In this document: positions 35,301-47,100 of the stretch, piece by piece
Layout: each line of letters opens with the position of its first letter
How positions within the stretch are numbered: position 1 is the stretch's first letter
Origin: Nymphaea colorata
Taxonomy: Eukaryota > Streptophyta > Magnoliopsida > Nymphaeales > Nymphaeaceae
NCBI RefSeq assembly: GCF_008831285.2
Contig: NC_045144.1
Location: 992,001 to 1,056,000 of the forward strand
Reading direction: 5' to 3'
Length of the DNA stretch: 64,000 nucleotides
Made by a program: the position numbers and the translations under genes
The notes under the pieces: model-generated
Databases searched by the model: none
Told to the model about the DNA's origin: nothing
What the model saw: the letters and a program-made list of their open reading frames with translations, nothing else

Positions 35301-36498
35301 AAATATTTTTCATTACGTTAAACAAATGCGAACTTTTAGTTTATTTATAATGAGACGAAATGGTCGTAAAACTATATTCATTCATGTTATTCTATTGTTT
35401 ACCTTGTTAATACATGGGAAATTTATGGGGTGAATTTGTTTGTTCAGACATGTGGTACGCTTGATTATGGGCTTTTGGCTCCTGGCTTTTAAGATTCCAT
35501 GTTCCGTTTTGGCTTTGATTGAGAAGGCCTGTGCAGCTGTGCTCCACCAACTCAGATCAGCCCCAACGGAGCTGATCCTCTCCTTTTAAAATGAGCCAAG
35601 AAGCTATTTGAAGAGAGCGCACTCTCCTACCTTCCCAAAGCTCTTTCAAAAAATCAAGAGAAAGATGCACCTCGGCATACTAAGGCTCAGCCAAATCTCC
35701 AAGCAACGTGAGAACTAGCCCCAACCTAGGTTTGCTTCTCAAATTCGCCCGATACTGGATCAAAGTTGATCTAGTTTGTCCATATATGTAACAAGTAAAA
35801 GAGCCACGCAAACAAGCTCACTCTATTCACTTCTGACATTTTGGAATGGACCAACCCAATGAAGATAACCAGTTTTTCAAAAAAAAAGAAAATTAAAGAG
35901 GCGTCTATGAATAAGATGCTCCATTGTGGACATGCTCTCCTATCCCCTCATTTGGAATGAATGAGACCATAAAAATCTTGAAAAATTAAGAGCAACCCAG
36001 CTGGGCATGCCCTTCAAGTCAACTTTCCATGATCTTAGAACAGAAAAAATCCTAAGTTCCAAGGTTTGGAAACCAGAAAATTCAAGTTAAAAAAGATGAG
36101 ACATCCATGAATGGCGTGTTTCCCTCTACCTTCGATTTCTTCTTTGAAAAAACAAACAGACCTTACTAGAATCAGCTCAATTCCAGCTGACACCCTTCGT
36201 TGAAAACATGGAAATGAGACCAGCATGCCTTCTTTCCTAGTTTCGGGACATGTTAAACAAAAGAAAGAAATGGATTGGTAGGGAAGGAGGTGCACGTTCC
36301 ATGCATGGTGACTTCTTGCCCATGCAAAAATCAAGTGGGATTCTCCCCTTTATCTCATCTGGTTCCAATAAAATGGAACAAATTCCAACACTAATGACTT
36401 GGTGCCTATAAATTGGACTCCATGCAAACCAGCAAGGGGATTCCTCTCCAGCCAGCTCAAACTGCCCCAAAGATCTCTCTCCGCCCAGCTGAAGAAGG
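35301..36498. other. No gene recognised; flank of copia element 2
   Basis: From 35440 the sequence is GC-richer, with AGCTC and CTCC motifs similar in character to 41880-42420 on the other side of the copia element. It may be one older LTR-type repeat split by that insertion. No reading frame has a known motif. Confidence 0.35.
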
Positions 36499-37101
36499 TA
36501 TAGGAAACAAATGTGAGCCCTAGATATAACTTAGATCCAAACCTGAATTTATGCAGACAAGAAATGACAGTCTTGACATCCAAAATAATTTTTAATAATA
36601 AGCTTGACAAGACTTAATAAAAACTTAATCACCAAACCAACAAAGTTCACAAAGTGATCTCAACAAACAATGACGTAAATGCACCAAGTATACTTAAATA
36701 ATATATTTGCATTATTTGTCAAGATAAAACTACAAAAGTGAGGTACAAGAACTCACCTCAACAAATTCACGTAGTGAGCTATCACCCAAGTACCCAACTC
36801 CTTTGCACTTGAGCATACACTTGAAACTCCCACACTCGACCTCACGAAGTGAACACACAAACTAAACTCTTAAACTCTTGCTCAAGACACTCACCACTCA
36901 CTTGAGCTTTTGATGCTTTAAAAAATGGCTAGCCACTCCTATTTATAGGGAGACTAGTCAGTGGTTGAAGAAATCCACCAATTTCTAATTAATTTTTTAT
37001 TTTATTTTATTTTATTTTAATCACACTACGTTTAAAGGGGACGCTCACAGCTGCTTGTGTCTTCTCGACTCGTTTAAGAGAGTCGGTGATGACACTTTAC
37101 A
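36499..37101 (-). repeat. 3' LTR of copia element 2
   Basis: Starts TATAGGAAACAAATG (the partner LTR has TGTAGGAAACAAATG) and ends ACTTTACA on the + strand. Contains TATTTATAGGGAG near 36940, a TATA-like core promoter on one strand, and shares with the partner blocks such as CACTCACCACTCACTTGAG and AGAGAGTCGGTGAT. Confidence 0.88.
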
Positions 37102-37374
37102 ATCTCCCCTCATTACCGACTCTCTACTCATGACTCCTAACATTCTTCTAAGATTGGCAAATGTTTGTACTTACAAGCCTTTGGTAAAGATGTCAACGAT
37201 TTGATCTTCTGAAGCGATCAGTTGCAAATGAATCTCACCTTGAGTACCTTCTCTCTGATAAAATGATGTTCCACTTCAATATGTTTCGTTTGAACATGGA
37301 AGACAAGATTCTTTACAAGTCTAATTGCACTTTGATTATTGCAGTAGAGTCTCACTGCATAATCCACATCTTGT

Positions 37375-40300
37375 TTAATGTCTTTCAGTAGTCACATCAA
37401 CACACACATTCTTGTGTGCTTGAGATGCTGCTCTATACTCTGCTTCTGTTGTAGACAGTGAAACCATCCACTGTCTCTTGCTACACCATGAAATTGCACC
37501 ACTTTCAAGAATGAAATATATATCCAGTGGTTGATCTATGAGTGATAAGTCTCCAGCATAGTCCGCATCACAGTGACCATAACTTGACAGTGGTCCTTTT
37601 TCATAAAGTATAACAAAGTCAGGAGTTCCTTCGACATAACTTAATATTCTATTTATTGCTTCTAAATGTAGCTTCCTTGGAGTTTGCATGAATCTGCTCA
37701 CAACACCAACTACATAGGCAATATCTGGTCTTGACAATGTTAAGTAAATTAAGCTTCCAACTAGTTGCCAGTACATAAGTGATGTCTTCTAGCTTGTCTC
37801 CTTCATCCAATTCTGAGTTTCACATTTATCTCAATTGGTGTGGTATAGGTTTGCAACCGAACATACCATACTTACGTAGTAGTCGATGAACATAATTTTT
37901 TTGACTTAAAAATAATCATTTGGATTCATAATCAATTTCCAATCCACGAAAGTGTTGTAATTCCCCCAACTCTTTCATTTCGAATTTCACCGTGAGATGT
38001 TCACGAATGAGATTAATTTCTTCCTTGTCATCTCTAGTAATGATTAAATCATCAATATAATTAACAAAACAGTAATCTTCATACCTCTGTCTTGACAAAG
38101 AGACTGGAATCTACTGAGCAACTTGAAATCCACTAAACACTAAAAATTCAACTATTTTCTACCATGGTCTGGGTGCTTGCTTCAATCCATAGAGTGATTT
38201 CTTAGCTTATAGATGTAGTCTGGCTTCTTTGGAAATTTGAATCCTTCGGGCTGCTTCATATAGATTTCATGTTCAATATATCCATATAAGAAGGCATTTT
38301 CACGTCTATTTGTTATATCTTCTAAGATTTGCTTGTAGCAATGACTATCAGAATGCGTATAGATATAATCTTTGCAAGGTTCTTCAAAGTCAATGCTATA
38401 CTGCTATGAAAATCCTCTCGTGACTAGTCGAGCTTTATATCTATCGACTGAGCCATCTGCTTTTATTTTTTTATTATATTATAAACCCACTTACAAGTAA
38501 TGGGCTTTACTCCTACAGGCTTTGGTACGAGTTCTCAGGTCTCGTTATGCTCCAATGCCTTTATTTCATCATTCATTGCAGCTTGCTATTTTTCAACATC
38601 TTTTACTTCTTCAAAAGAAGCCAGCTTGATCTCCTGCATGATGGCACAATCTGCATTTGCGTAATTGAGATTTTGTTTCGGTACTCTTGTTGATATTCTT
38701 AGTGTTATAGGTGCTCCTTCTGGCTCTTCAAGTTGTGATGGTCTTTCTTCTTCTATACTTCGTTGTTGAAGAGGACTGACTCCTGTTCTCCATGGGTCTA
38801 CTCATTATTCCCATTTTGGGCTATGTTCAGGCAGTTGAACTTGTTTATCTAATCGCTTGTTTCTATTCAGGCTCTCCTTGATTCATCTCAAATTGTATTT
38901 TGTTTCGAACATTTCTCTAAAAAAGTAGAGAGTCTAGAAGCACATTCTTCTCTTCTGACCACCAGGATGATGCTTCATCGAAGATGACATCATGAGAAAC
39001 ATGAACTTGTCCTATGCTAGGATTAGAAATTCTCCATCCCTTCCGATATGGATCATATCCAACAAAGACACACCTATGTGTCTTTTTGTTGAACTTAGTC
39101 TTGTGCTAATCAAATAAAAAAACATAACATACACAACCAAATACTCTAAAATAACTCACAAACGGGTTTATGGACCATTTCACATGGAGACTTAAAATTA
39201 AATTTTTGCAATGGTAATCAATTAATTACGTGTACAGCTGTGCTGATACACTCGGCCCAAAATTTTGGTGGCATGTTCTTTGCATGCATCATGCTTCGGC
39301 ATGTTTCTACTATATGACGATTCTTCCATTCTGCCACTCCATTTTGTTGTGGCGTATAGGCACATATAAATTGCCTTTGAATTTTGCTTCATGTATGCCA
39401 TAAACATGTTGAATGTATATTCGCCACCATTATCAATGCGCAGATGCCAAATTCTATACCCAAGTTCTTTTCTCACCATCTAGTGAAACTCCTTAAACTT
39501 TTCAAGTGCTTTAGACTTTTCTTTCATGAAATAGACCTAAGTATCTTAAAAAATCATCAATAAATGTGATAAAATATCACTTACTTCCAACTGATGGGTC
39601 TGGTACTTTTTCGAATACATTTGAATGCACAAGCTCGAATGGTGCTTTGTCTCTATACTTTGACTCTTTGAATGACCTCCAGTGCGCTTTTCCATATTGA
39701 CATCCTAGGCATAATTTGTCTGTACATACCTCAAACTTTGGCAGGTCAATCAACTCCCTTTATTAGACATATCTTGGAGTTTGTTATATCCAACATGAGC
39801 GAGTCTCTCATGCCAGATATTTGAAGTATTATGCTTTCTTGTTTTGTCAACATATGTTGTTTCTACTGATAGGACATATATTGACTCAACTTTTCTTTCT
39901 TCAAATATGGGAGTTCCAAGAACATCTTCATTTGTATAAACTTTTACATCATTTGGGCCAAACATGACATAGTGACTTAAAGCTGTAAGTTGTGGCACAA
40001 ACAACAAGTTCTTTATCATTCCTAAAACATGATAAACATTCTCTAAAATCCAGTCTTTACCAAGGTTAGCTACAACTTCTGCTTCTCCAATATGTGCCAC
40101 TGAGAGCTTTGTGTTGTTAACAGTAACAACAACTCGATTTTCATCATATTCTTTCATACTTAGGAACTTGCTCTCATCACCAGTCATATGATTTGAACAT
40201 CCAAATCAATTATCCAATCAGTTTGATAATTGATCTTTTCTTCTTTTTCTTTTACAGGTTTTATGTGAGCGGAATTACATTTTTTGTGTTTAATATCCAC

Positions 40301-41126
40301 TTTAACTTCCATTGAATATAGAAATGAACTTTTCTATACAGTCTCATTAGCTCCCCCATGTTGCTCACATGTTGTAACTACATTTCCTTTATCTATTTTG
40401 ACTCTGAAGTCACGAGCAAAATGATCCAATTTTCTCTAAAACACTTTTTCTTTGGTCTCCACTGCTGTGTAGTTTCTCTTGTTTTCTTTTCTATATTTTT
40501 CTCTTTCTTTTCATCTATGTTCCTACTTGGGACCTAATGACTGACTTAGCTAGCCATCGTGATCTTTGACCCTTACTAAACAAGACTTCCTCATTATTTA
40601 CTTTCAGTGAAAGCTCAGCCATTTGCTACGCTCATGTTTCTTAATTGATCAAAAAATTCTTCAACTCCAACGAAGTTGGTTGAACTGACCAGCCTTGAAC
40701 ACCAATTATAAAACTGCTAAATTCTGAATGAAGTTCACGAACAAGAATTATCCCCATACGGTCCTCACTAATCTTAGACTTATAGTCAATTTGAGAAATC
40801 TCCCTACAGATGTTTTTAACCTTCATAAAATAATCTGCTATCAATATGTTTCCCTGAGTTAATGTAGCTAATTCATTTTCTAATAGTTGCAGGTGGGCGT
40901 CATTAGCTCGAGAAAATAATGTCGCAAAAGCTTCCCATGTTTCTTTAGGAGACTTAGCATCATGTATATGTACTAATAAATCTTTCTCAATTGATACCTT
41001 AATTGTAAATAGAGCTTTCCCTGCTTTGATCATCCATTTCTTCTTTACTTCCTCGTCAACAAAAATATTTGTGTCTGATCCCAATACTATATCCAATAAT
41101 TCATGTCCTAAAAAATACGACTCCAT
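37375..41126 (-). pseudogene. Copia element 2 gag-pol, broken
   Basis: Read on the - strand. Gag (41126-40641) is open for about 160 codons (WMIKAGKALFTIKVSI, HDAKSPKETWEAFATLFSRA). A protease signature GCSNHMTGDESKFLS lies near 40190, with a frame break just before it. Pre-integrase reads NIWHERLAHVGYNKLQDMS (39780). Integrase pieces read LRIDNGGEYTF (39440). Reverse transcriptase pieces run from 38480 (RYKARLVTRGFS) to the catalytic box NYIDDLIIT (38060). RNase H reads GSLIYLTLSRPDIAY and SLSTTEAEYRAAS (37400-37776). Frames are split by several stops and shifts. This is a standard copia order (gag-PR-IN-RT-RH), with the YIDD catalytic aspartates retained but the polyprotein unusable. Confidence 0.9.
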
Positions 41127-41277
41127 GCAAGTTTTTCAATAGCCATAATTGCTATTGTTAAGCTTTTCAAAAATATTTAATGCAACTACTAATGCCGCCA
41201 TAATTTCATAATATAATTAACATAATTAATCTCACTATTAAACCAACCCTTAGACTGCACGTCACTCTAATACCAAT

Positions 41278-41874
41278 TGTAGGAAACAAATGTGGGCCCT
41301 AGATATAACTTAGATCCAAACCCGAATTTATGCAGAGAAAAAACAACAGAGTCTCGACGTCCAAAATAATTCTTAATAACAAACTTGACAAGACTTACTT
41401 AATAAAAGCTTAATCACTAAATCAACAAAGTTCACAAAGTGATCTCAACAAATGATGATGTAACTGGACCAAGTATACTTAAATAATATACTTGCATTAT
41501 TTGTCAAGATAAAACTTACAAAAGTGAGGTACAAGAACTCACCTCAACGTGCCCAATTCCTTTTCATTTGAGCATACACTTGAAACTCCCACACTCGAGC
41601 TCATGAAGTGAACAAACAAACTAAACTCTTAAACTCTTGCTCAAGACACTCACCACTCACTTGAGTTTTTGATGCTTTACAAACTGGCTAGCCACTCCTA
41701 TTTATAGGGAGGAATAGTCGGTGGTGGAAGAATTCACCGATTTCTGATTATTTTTTTATTTTATTTATTTTATTTTCTTTTCTTTTCTTTTAATCACACC
41801 ACCTTTAAAGGCGAAGCTCACAGCTGCTTGTGTGTTCTCGACTCTTCTAAGAGAGTCGGTGATAATACTTTATA
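41278..41874 (-). repeat. 5' LTR of copia element 2
   Basis: Starts TGTAGGAAACAAATGTGGG and ends ACTTTATA on the + strand, flanked at 41260-41277 by the primer-binding-site copy. It lacks a segment of about 30 bp present in the other LTR near 36770. Confidence 0.9.
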
Positions 41875-43740
41875 GCAGCTCCAAGAAAAGAGTACTCTAG
41901 CTCTAAGTGAGGTGTTTTCCAGACAAACCCTCACCCTATGCTCCATCAAACCAGGCATCTAACTCAAATATCCCACCTTGACACCTCAAACCTTGCAGCC
42001 TTCAAACCGAGTCCATCTGAAGCATCCTGCTCGACTTCAAATCCTAGCATTTTTAGCTTGGATTCCAGCCGGAGTTTGCTCACTCCAGATGTCGTTCCAT
42101 GAAGCTCCAGCCAAGGCGACCCGGATCGACTTTCAGGTCTAACACCTGGAACCGAGCACCATCAGCCTAGGCGTTCTCCGACCTTCATGTCGAGCCCATC
42201 CTGACGTCCCCTGTTCTTCCCTGTTCCAGACATCCTCCTCCCCTGCTTCAAACGCCTCCAGCTCCAGCATTCTTGGCCGTCGATTTAGCGACTTAGTGCC
42301 GGAATAGAAGGCTGCAGCCAAGTGCTCCTATCTCCCACTTGAGGCATATTGTCACCACCAAACCAGGTGTCTCTAGGGTCCAGCTTGCACTTGCCTCAAC
42401 CTTTCCATTCACTAAGGTCATCCTCCTCATGCTGCATTTATTTCACTGGGTTAATGCGTTAAAGTGCATGGCTATTGCTAAACCAAAAAAAAAAGAGTAG
42501 TCAGTCCTGTCGAGCAGCTATTAAGAGGCAGGGTGCAAGCATGGCCAGACAGCCTTCTCCATGGCCTGATTAGCAGCAACCATGGTGAGGCTGTCACCAC
42601 CTCCTATTGAGCCAAAATCAGGGGTTCAAACACCCCTGATCTTACTAATGCCTAATTTAATGGGCATATCACTGCCATTTTTCAGTAACAAGCAAGGCTG
42701 ATCTATAGTTTACAAAGAAAAAATTTTGGTGGCATGATGCCTTGAATCAATCCGTAACCAGCCTAATGGCCCTGGTGTACAACAGTCCGCTTTACCCAAA
42801 TCCGTGGTTCATAGTGAACTAATTTCAGCTACCCATGATCATGGTGATTTGGCTAACCAACTTCAAATTCCACTAGGAATGGCCACACATTGATTTCGCC
42901 ATTCATAGTCCATGCCTTACGGTGGTCTTGCTTGACTCATGCTCCTCAATATTGGACAGCATTGAGTCATGACAGGTGAGATTCTGCTCAAATTGACAGC
43001 CACATTACTTTCCTGGAAACAGAATCCTTGGTGTACTTTCCCCTAATTCGAGTTCCTAAGATGCTACGCTTCGCAATCAAATACATTGATTTCAACCACA
43101 TGACAATCTTGCTGAAAACCAAAGAGTACTCTATACAAGTTCGTCGTATTAATGATGGATGAAGATGGCCAATGCATGTGGGGTGGGGTTTCTTGCTTTA
43201 GTTTGAAAGCTGGGAATAAGGTCTAGCTGGGTCACCACGTAACATGTATATATTAAAATTATATGTGCATGAATTCTGGTGATTTTGGCAACCATTCTAA
43301 ACCTAAGCTCTGTTTTGAAAATCAGAAAATGGCAATTTCAAAATTAATCTATCCCATAAACAAAAATCTGATTTTAAAAGAGTCTCATTCGTGTGTAATT
43401 ATGATGACGAGACCACCATAGCTTGGAAGGGAATTTGGATCATTCATCTATGTGATGGATAGTTTTTAGCGATATATGTAAAAAGAGAAGATGAGTGAAG
43501 TATGAATGTTGTTCTATTCCATGAATGGGCAATGAATCAGACTCCATAGTCTCATCAAATCAAATTGGGCTAATTTCAATATACAAATTTCTGAAATTTT
43601 CAGAAGTTTCTATGGGTTGAAAAACCAGCAATTAACAAAAATGCTTTATCTAGTTAGGCTCTAAAAGAAATCTCTTGATCCAAGTACAAGTATTTTGGTC
43701 ATGTTGACAGCCACAAAAGAAATCCAATTTTTACGAAGCC
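41875..43740. other. No gene recognised
   Basis: 41880-42420 is C-rich and resembles an LTR-like flank; a 60-codon - strand frame at 42139-42321 has no known motif. 42480-42680 contains AGGGGTTCAAACACCCCTGA, a box B-like string, but no convincing box A partner. The rest is unremarkable. Confidence 0.4.
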
Positions 43741-44965
43741 CATTTGGAAATAGGTACTTTCAAGATATTTTCACAATCAAAATCTATCAAATCTACAGAA
43801 GCCAAGCATTCCAATCAAAACCAATCTTTCAAAATCCTTCATCCTAAAAAACCTAGAAGAATCCAAAATGTGATTTCCTACCCAACAGTGCATTTCCTAA
43901 AACTCAATCCCTTAAAATTGGGTTTTAAACCAAATGAACCTAATTTTTGCCTACGTTCTAAGCAAAATGAGTTGAAATCAACTGGTCAAAACGAATCTTG
44001 GAATTCCATGAATTCTCAAAAAAAATCAAAACCTAACTAAGATCATGGAACTTACTCATAAATTTCCTATACCAAGGTGAACCAATGTCTATGTGGGATC
44101 TAATTAAATTATCCATGGAGAGGAATACAATAAAGTATGAATGAACATATAGTCTATCTTATGGAGGCATGCATGCACTCACTTCCCAAATGCATTCGCT
44201 CTCCTACGCCAAGGTTTTAGTGAGCAAAATTCCATAACTAAGTCATATTATGAAAAAAACTTGGGCATCTCACTTATTTTGATGCAAAAACACAAAATTT
44301 CCAAAATGGCTACAAAACTAGAATTTTCAAATGTATTTCATGATTAGCTTTTCCTCAAAAAAACAAAACAGAAGTCAATTTTCAGTCCAAAATATACTCA
44401 AAATCAAGCAAATTTTCATGACCTTTATCAAAATTCCCAAATCAAATTTCAATTTTTCAAAATCAAGAAATTCCCTACATCTGAACTTGGACTTCTAATT
44501 TGCAATTTTCAAAGCTCATTCCGGGATCAAAACCAACCAAATAAAATCAAGTTTGTCAAAACTCACAAAACACCAATATATTCCAAAACTAGGATCAAGT
44601 CTCAAAATCCCAAATCCAAAGATTTTTCCAAAAATTCTAAATCAGTCGAGTTCCAATTATTCCAAGCCCAAAATTTTGACCTCCAAGATCTGACTATCTA
44701 GTCCAACTTTTGGTTACCCAATTTCTAGATTTTGGATTCAAAACCAAATTCTGGTTCCAAGGCCCTCAAGGATTTTTTCAAACAAGTTTGAAAACTCAGA
44801 CTATCTTCAAAATTTTATAGTCTAGCCAACTTCCAAGGTTGAATACTCTATCCTAGTTTCAAAAACAACTAATTAAACTTCAATTATCTGAATCCCCAAT
44901 TTAATCAAATTCCAAACTCCTAATTTTCAAATTCAAAATTCCAAACTCCCAATTTTCGAATTCAA
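43740..44965. repeat. Low-complexity AATTTTCAAAATCC-type tract
   Basis: More than 1.2 kb of degenerate short motifs (CAAATTTTCAAAATC, CCAAACTCCCAATTTTC). It is the complementary style of the GGATTTTGGATC tracts at 46.2, 50.4 and 55.9 kb, which belong to the non-coding LTR family, so this is probably such a region in the opposite orientation. Confidence 0.5.
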
Positions 44966-46154
44966 TTATCCAATCCCTGCACATGCATGTGGGAAGAATG
45001 ACTTGTCAAGCTTGAGGAAATCTAGACTTTGGATCGCTTACTCCTATCAATGCTGGCAGGAATTGTCGATCACCATCCTGATGGGCTTGTCTCTTTCTCC
45101 TGAAATCTACTTTTTTTTTAAAAAAAAGACTCATATTTTGCTACTTCGTGAGACTTCCCCCTCTTGCAGGATGAGGCACGAAGACTAGGGAAACAATGGC
45201 AAACAACATTCTTTGATATAATTTATTATGCAATATCTAATTTGCAAGCAAGGTGCAGTTTCCATAGCAGGTGAAGATGCTAGACTTGCTGTTAACGTCT
45301 CACCACAAATAAGGCAAGCCTCTTGTAATGAACACAAACCATGTGTCTCACATCACAATGTGACATCCTTGTAAAGTGAAAAGAAACATTAGAATCATGC
45401 TTTTCATGCTTATTTTCAAAGAACTCTTCTGTAACCAAGGACTTGCTTTCTTACTCATGAAACACATTAAACAACCACCAAGGCCGCGCCAGTTCCAGAG
45501 ATTAAACATTAGATTGCATGGTTGCAGCAACTCAAAACAATCATTGTGAAGAATTCAGGATGAGGCAAAACTGATGTACCATCCCTTGGATGGAGAATTT
45601 TTTGCCTCTTTTTCTTCCTCTTCTCTAGTTAAAAGAAAACAAAAAAGGAAATAAGCACCATGCCTAGAACAAGTTAAGGTGTGACTGGCATCTATGCATG
45701 CCTGGACCGACACAGACTAATGATTATGCCTAGAACCACATGCATGCCTCTTTTTCTTTTTCTTGTTGAATATCCTACTCAAATTTCACATCTCAAATTT
45801 TTTTCTTCTTAGGTGAAAAATTGAATTCTACAAACGGCATTCCATATAGTCAATAGCACATACTCTATTGAAGGAAATCAGAAGACATAGTGCAGGAGGA
45901 TTAATTTAACAGTGATTTCGTAATTGGTCAAGGTAGAAAACTTAGTGCAAGATGATTAGCCTACACAATCCGTAGCATTGTCTTGATCTTGGTATAAGTC
46001 TGTCGTCAACTTCACCATTTTAGACATTTCGAGTCAGTCCATTTTTCTCTCTTTGTATATCTCTCGCTTTAACCACTTGATGTCCACTATCATTTTATAT
46101 CTGACATTGACATTAATGCTGACCAAGGTCTCTTTATCAAATTTAAAAAGAAGC

Positions 46155-46156
<2 letters not shown>
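44966..46156. other. No gene recognised
   Basis: Mixed sequence. ATGCATGCCT and CATGCCTAGAACA motifs recur twice around 45660-45745. No coding motif. Confidence 0.4.

Positions 46157-46219
<63 letters not shown>
46157..46219. repeat. (TA)31 microsatellite
   Basis: Uninterrupted TA dinucleotides for 63 bases. Confidence 0.97.
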
Positions 46220-46222
<3 letters not shown>

Positions 46223-46224
46223 CT

Positions 46225-46840
46225 CTTTATCGTTTAGATCTTGAATTTTAATCAATCTTGATTCGATCTTAAGCAATAAGTTTGGATTTAGATCTCAAGA
46301 AATGTGTTGTTGGATTTCAGATAAACGATCATGGATCTCAGGTTAGGGATCTTGTACGTTAAATATCAAGTATTGGATTTCAGATCTTAGACTGTAAACA
46401 TGGGATCATAGATTTGGATCTTGAACCTTATATTATGGATTTTGGATTGTAGAGGTAGGATCCTAGGTCTTAGATCTTGGATTTCAGATTTTAGATACTA
46501 GCTTTTGGATCTCAAGCATTAGACTATGGATTTTGTATGACAGATTTTGAATCTCAAATCTTAGATTATGGAAATTGAGCCATGATTTAAAATAATGGAT
46601 TTTGGATCCTGAATTTCCACAACACGATATAATCTTTGTGACATCTTTATTTCAAATTTAGAATAAGAATCCCCTAGATTCTGATCTCATGTCTCGGATT
46701 TAGATTTAGATATCCCTGCTAGGTCCATGTTCCACTTCAGGTCTACATGGCCTAGTTTTGAATGCATCATTGTAGATCTAGGATCATCGATTTGCATTGA
46801 TCCATGATGATCTGGATATGAATAAACTTCATATTAGTTT
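46225..46840. repeat. Degenerate GGATTTTGGATC-type tandem tract
   Basis: Short words such as TTGGATTTCAGATCTTAGA and ATGGATTTTGGAT recur many times without a fixed period. Similar tracts occur in the non-coding LTR elements (21270-21530, 55855-56045). Confidence 0.6.
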
Positions 46841-46929
46841 CTTATTATTCATCAGCCTATTTCTGAGATCTACTTAGATTTTTAAAGTGTGCATGATTTC
46901 AAATTCATAGTATGTTTGCTTTTTTATGT

Positions 46930-47100
46930 TTTGGACGACATTTAGAGTTGAAAAATAAAACATTTTAGACTAGTCTTTGGTTTGATTACCCTTGGTAAAG
47001 GTGCCAGGATTGGTCAAACCTCATACCAGCACAATGGGTCCCATTTATTACAGATTGCGTGTGAATTTTATGATAAAAATTTCACATGTAAACAATGTAG
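46930..47100 (-). mobile_element. Non-coding LTR element fragment D (-)
   Basis: On the - strand the site at 47006-46990 reads TGGCACCTTTACCAAGGG and then TAATCAAACC, preceded by LTR-end-like GGTTTGACCAATCC. This is the fourth copy of the junction seen at 19743, 23563 and 52545. The LTR side lies to the right, but its far end was not found. Confidence 0.55.

Larger units (their letters stand above)
36499..41874 (-). mobile_element. Ty1/copia element 2 with both LTRs (5.4 kb)
   Basis: Two direct repeats of about 600 bp bound the element: 36499-37101 and 41278-41874. Inside the 5' (right-hand) LTR, on the - strand, ATTGGTATTAGAGTG lies directly beside the LTR end; this is a copy of the copia initiator-tRNA-Met primer-binding site (TGGTATCAGAGC). 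Next to the 3' (left-hand) LTR, the - strand has the purine-rich GATGAGGGGAGAT type tract just before TGTAAAGTG. The coding part lies between. LTRs differ by many substitutions and by an indel of about 30 bp, so the insertion is not young. No clean 5-bp target duplication was found. Confidence 0.9.

Noticed and set aside
36494-41880. 5-bp target duplication of copia element 2
   Set aside because: The flanks GAAGG and GCAGC do not match, and shifting the LTR ends by a few bases does not help.
42480-42690. Second SINE candidate with GGGGTTCAAACACCCC
   Set aside because: A box B-like word is present, but I could not find a convincing box A at the right distance, a poly-A tail or a target duplication.
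43744-44040. 98-codon Lys/Asn/Ser-rich frame
   Set aside because: Lies within a low-complexity AATTTTCAAAATCC tract; composition explains it.
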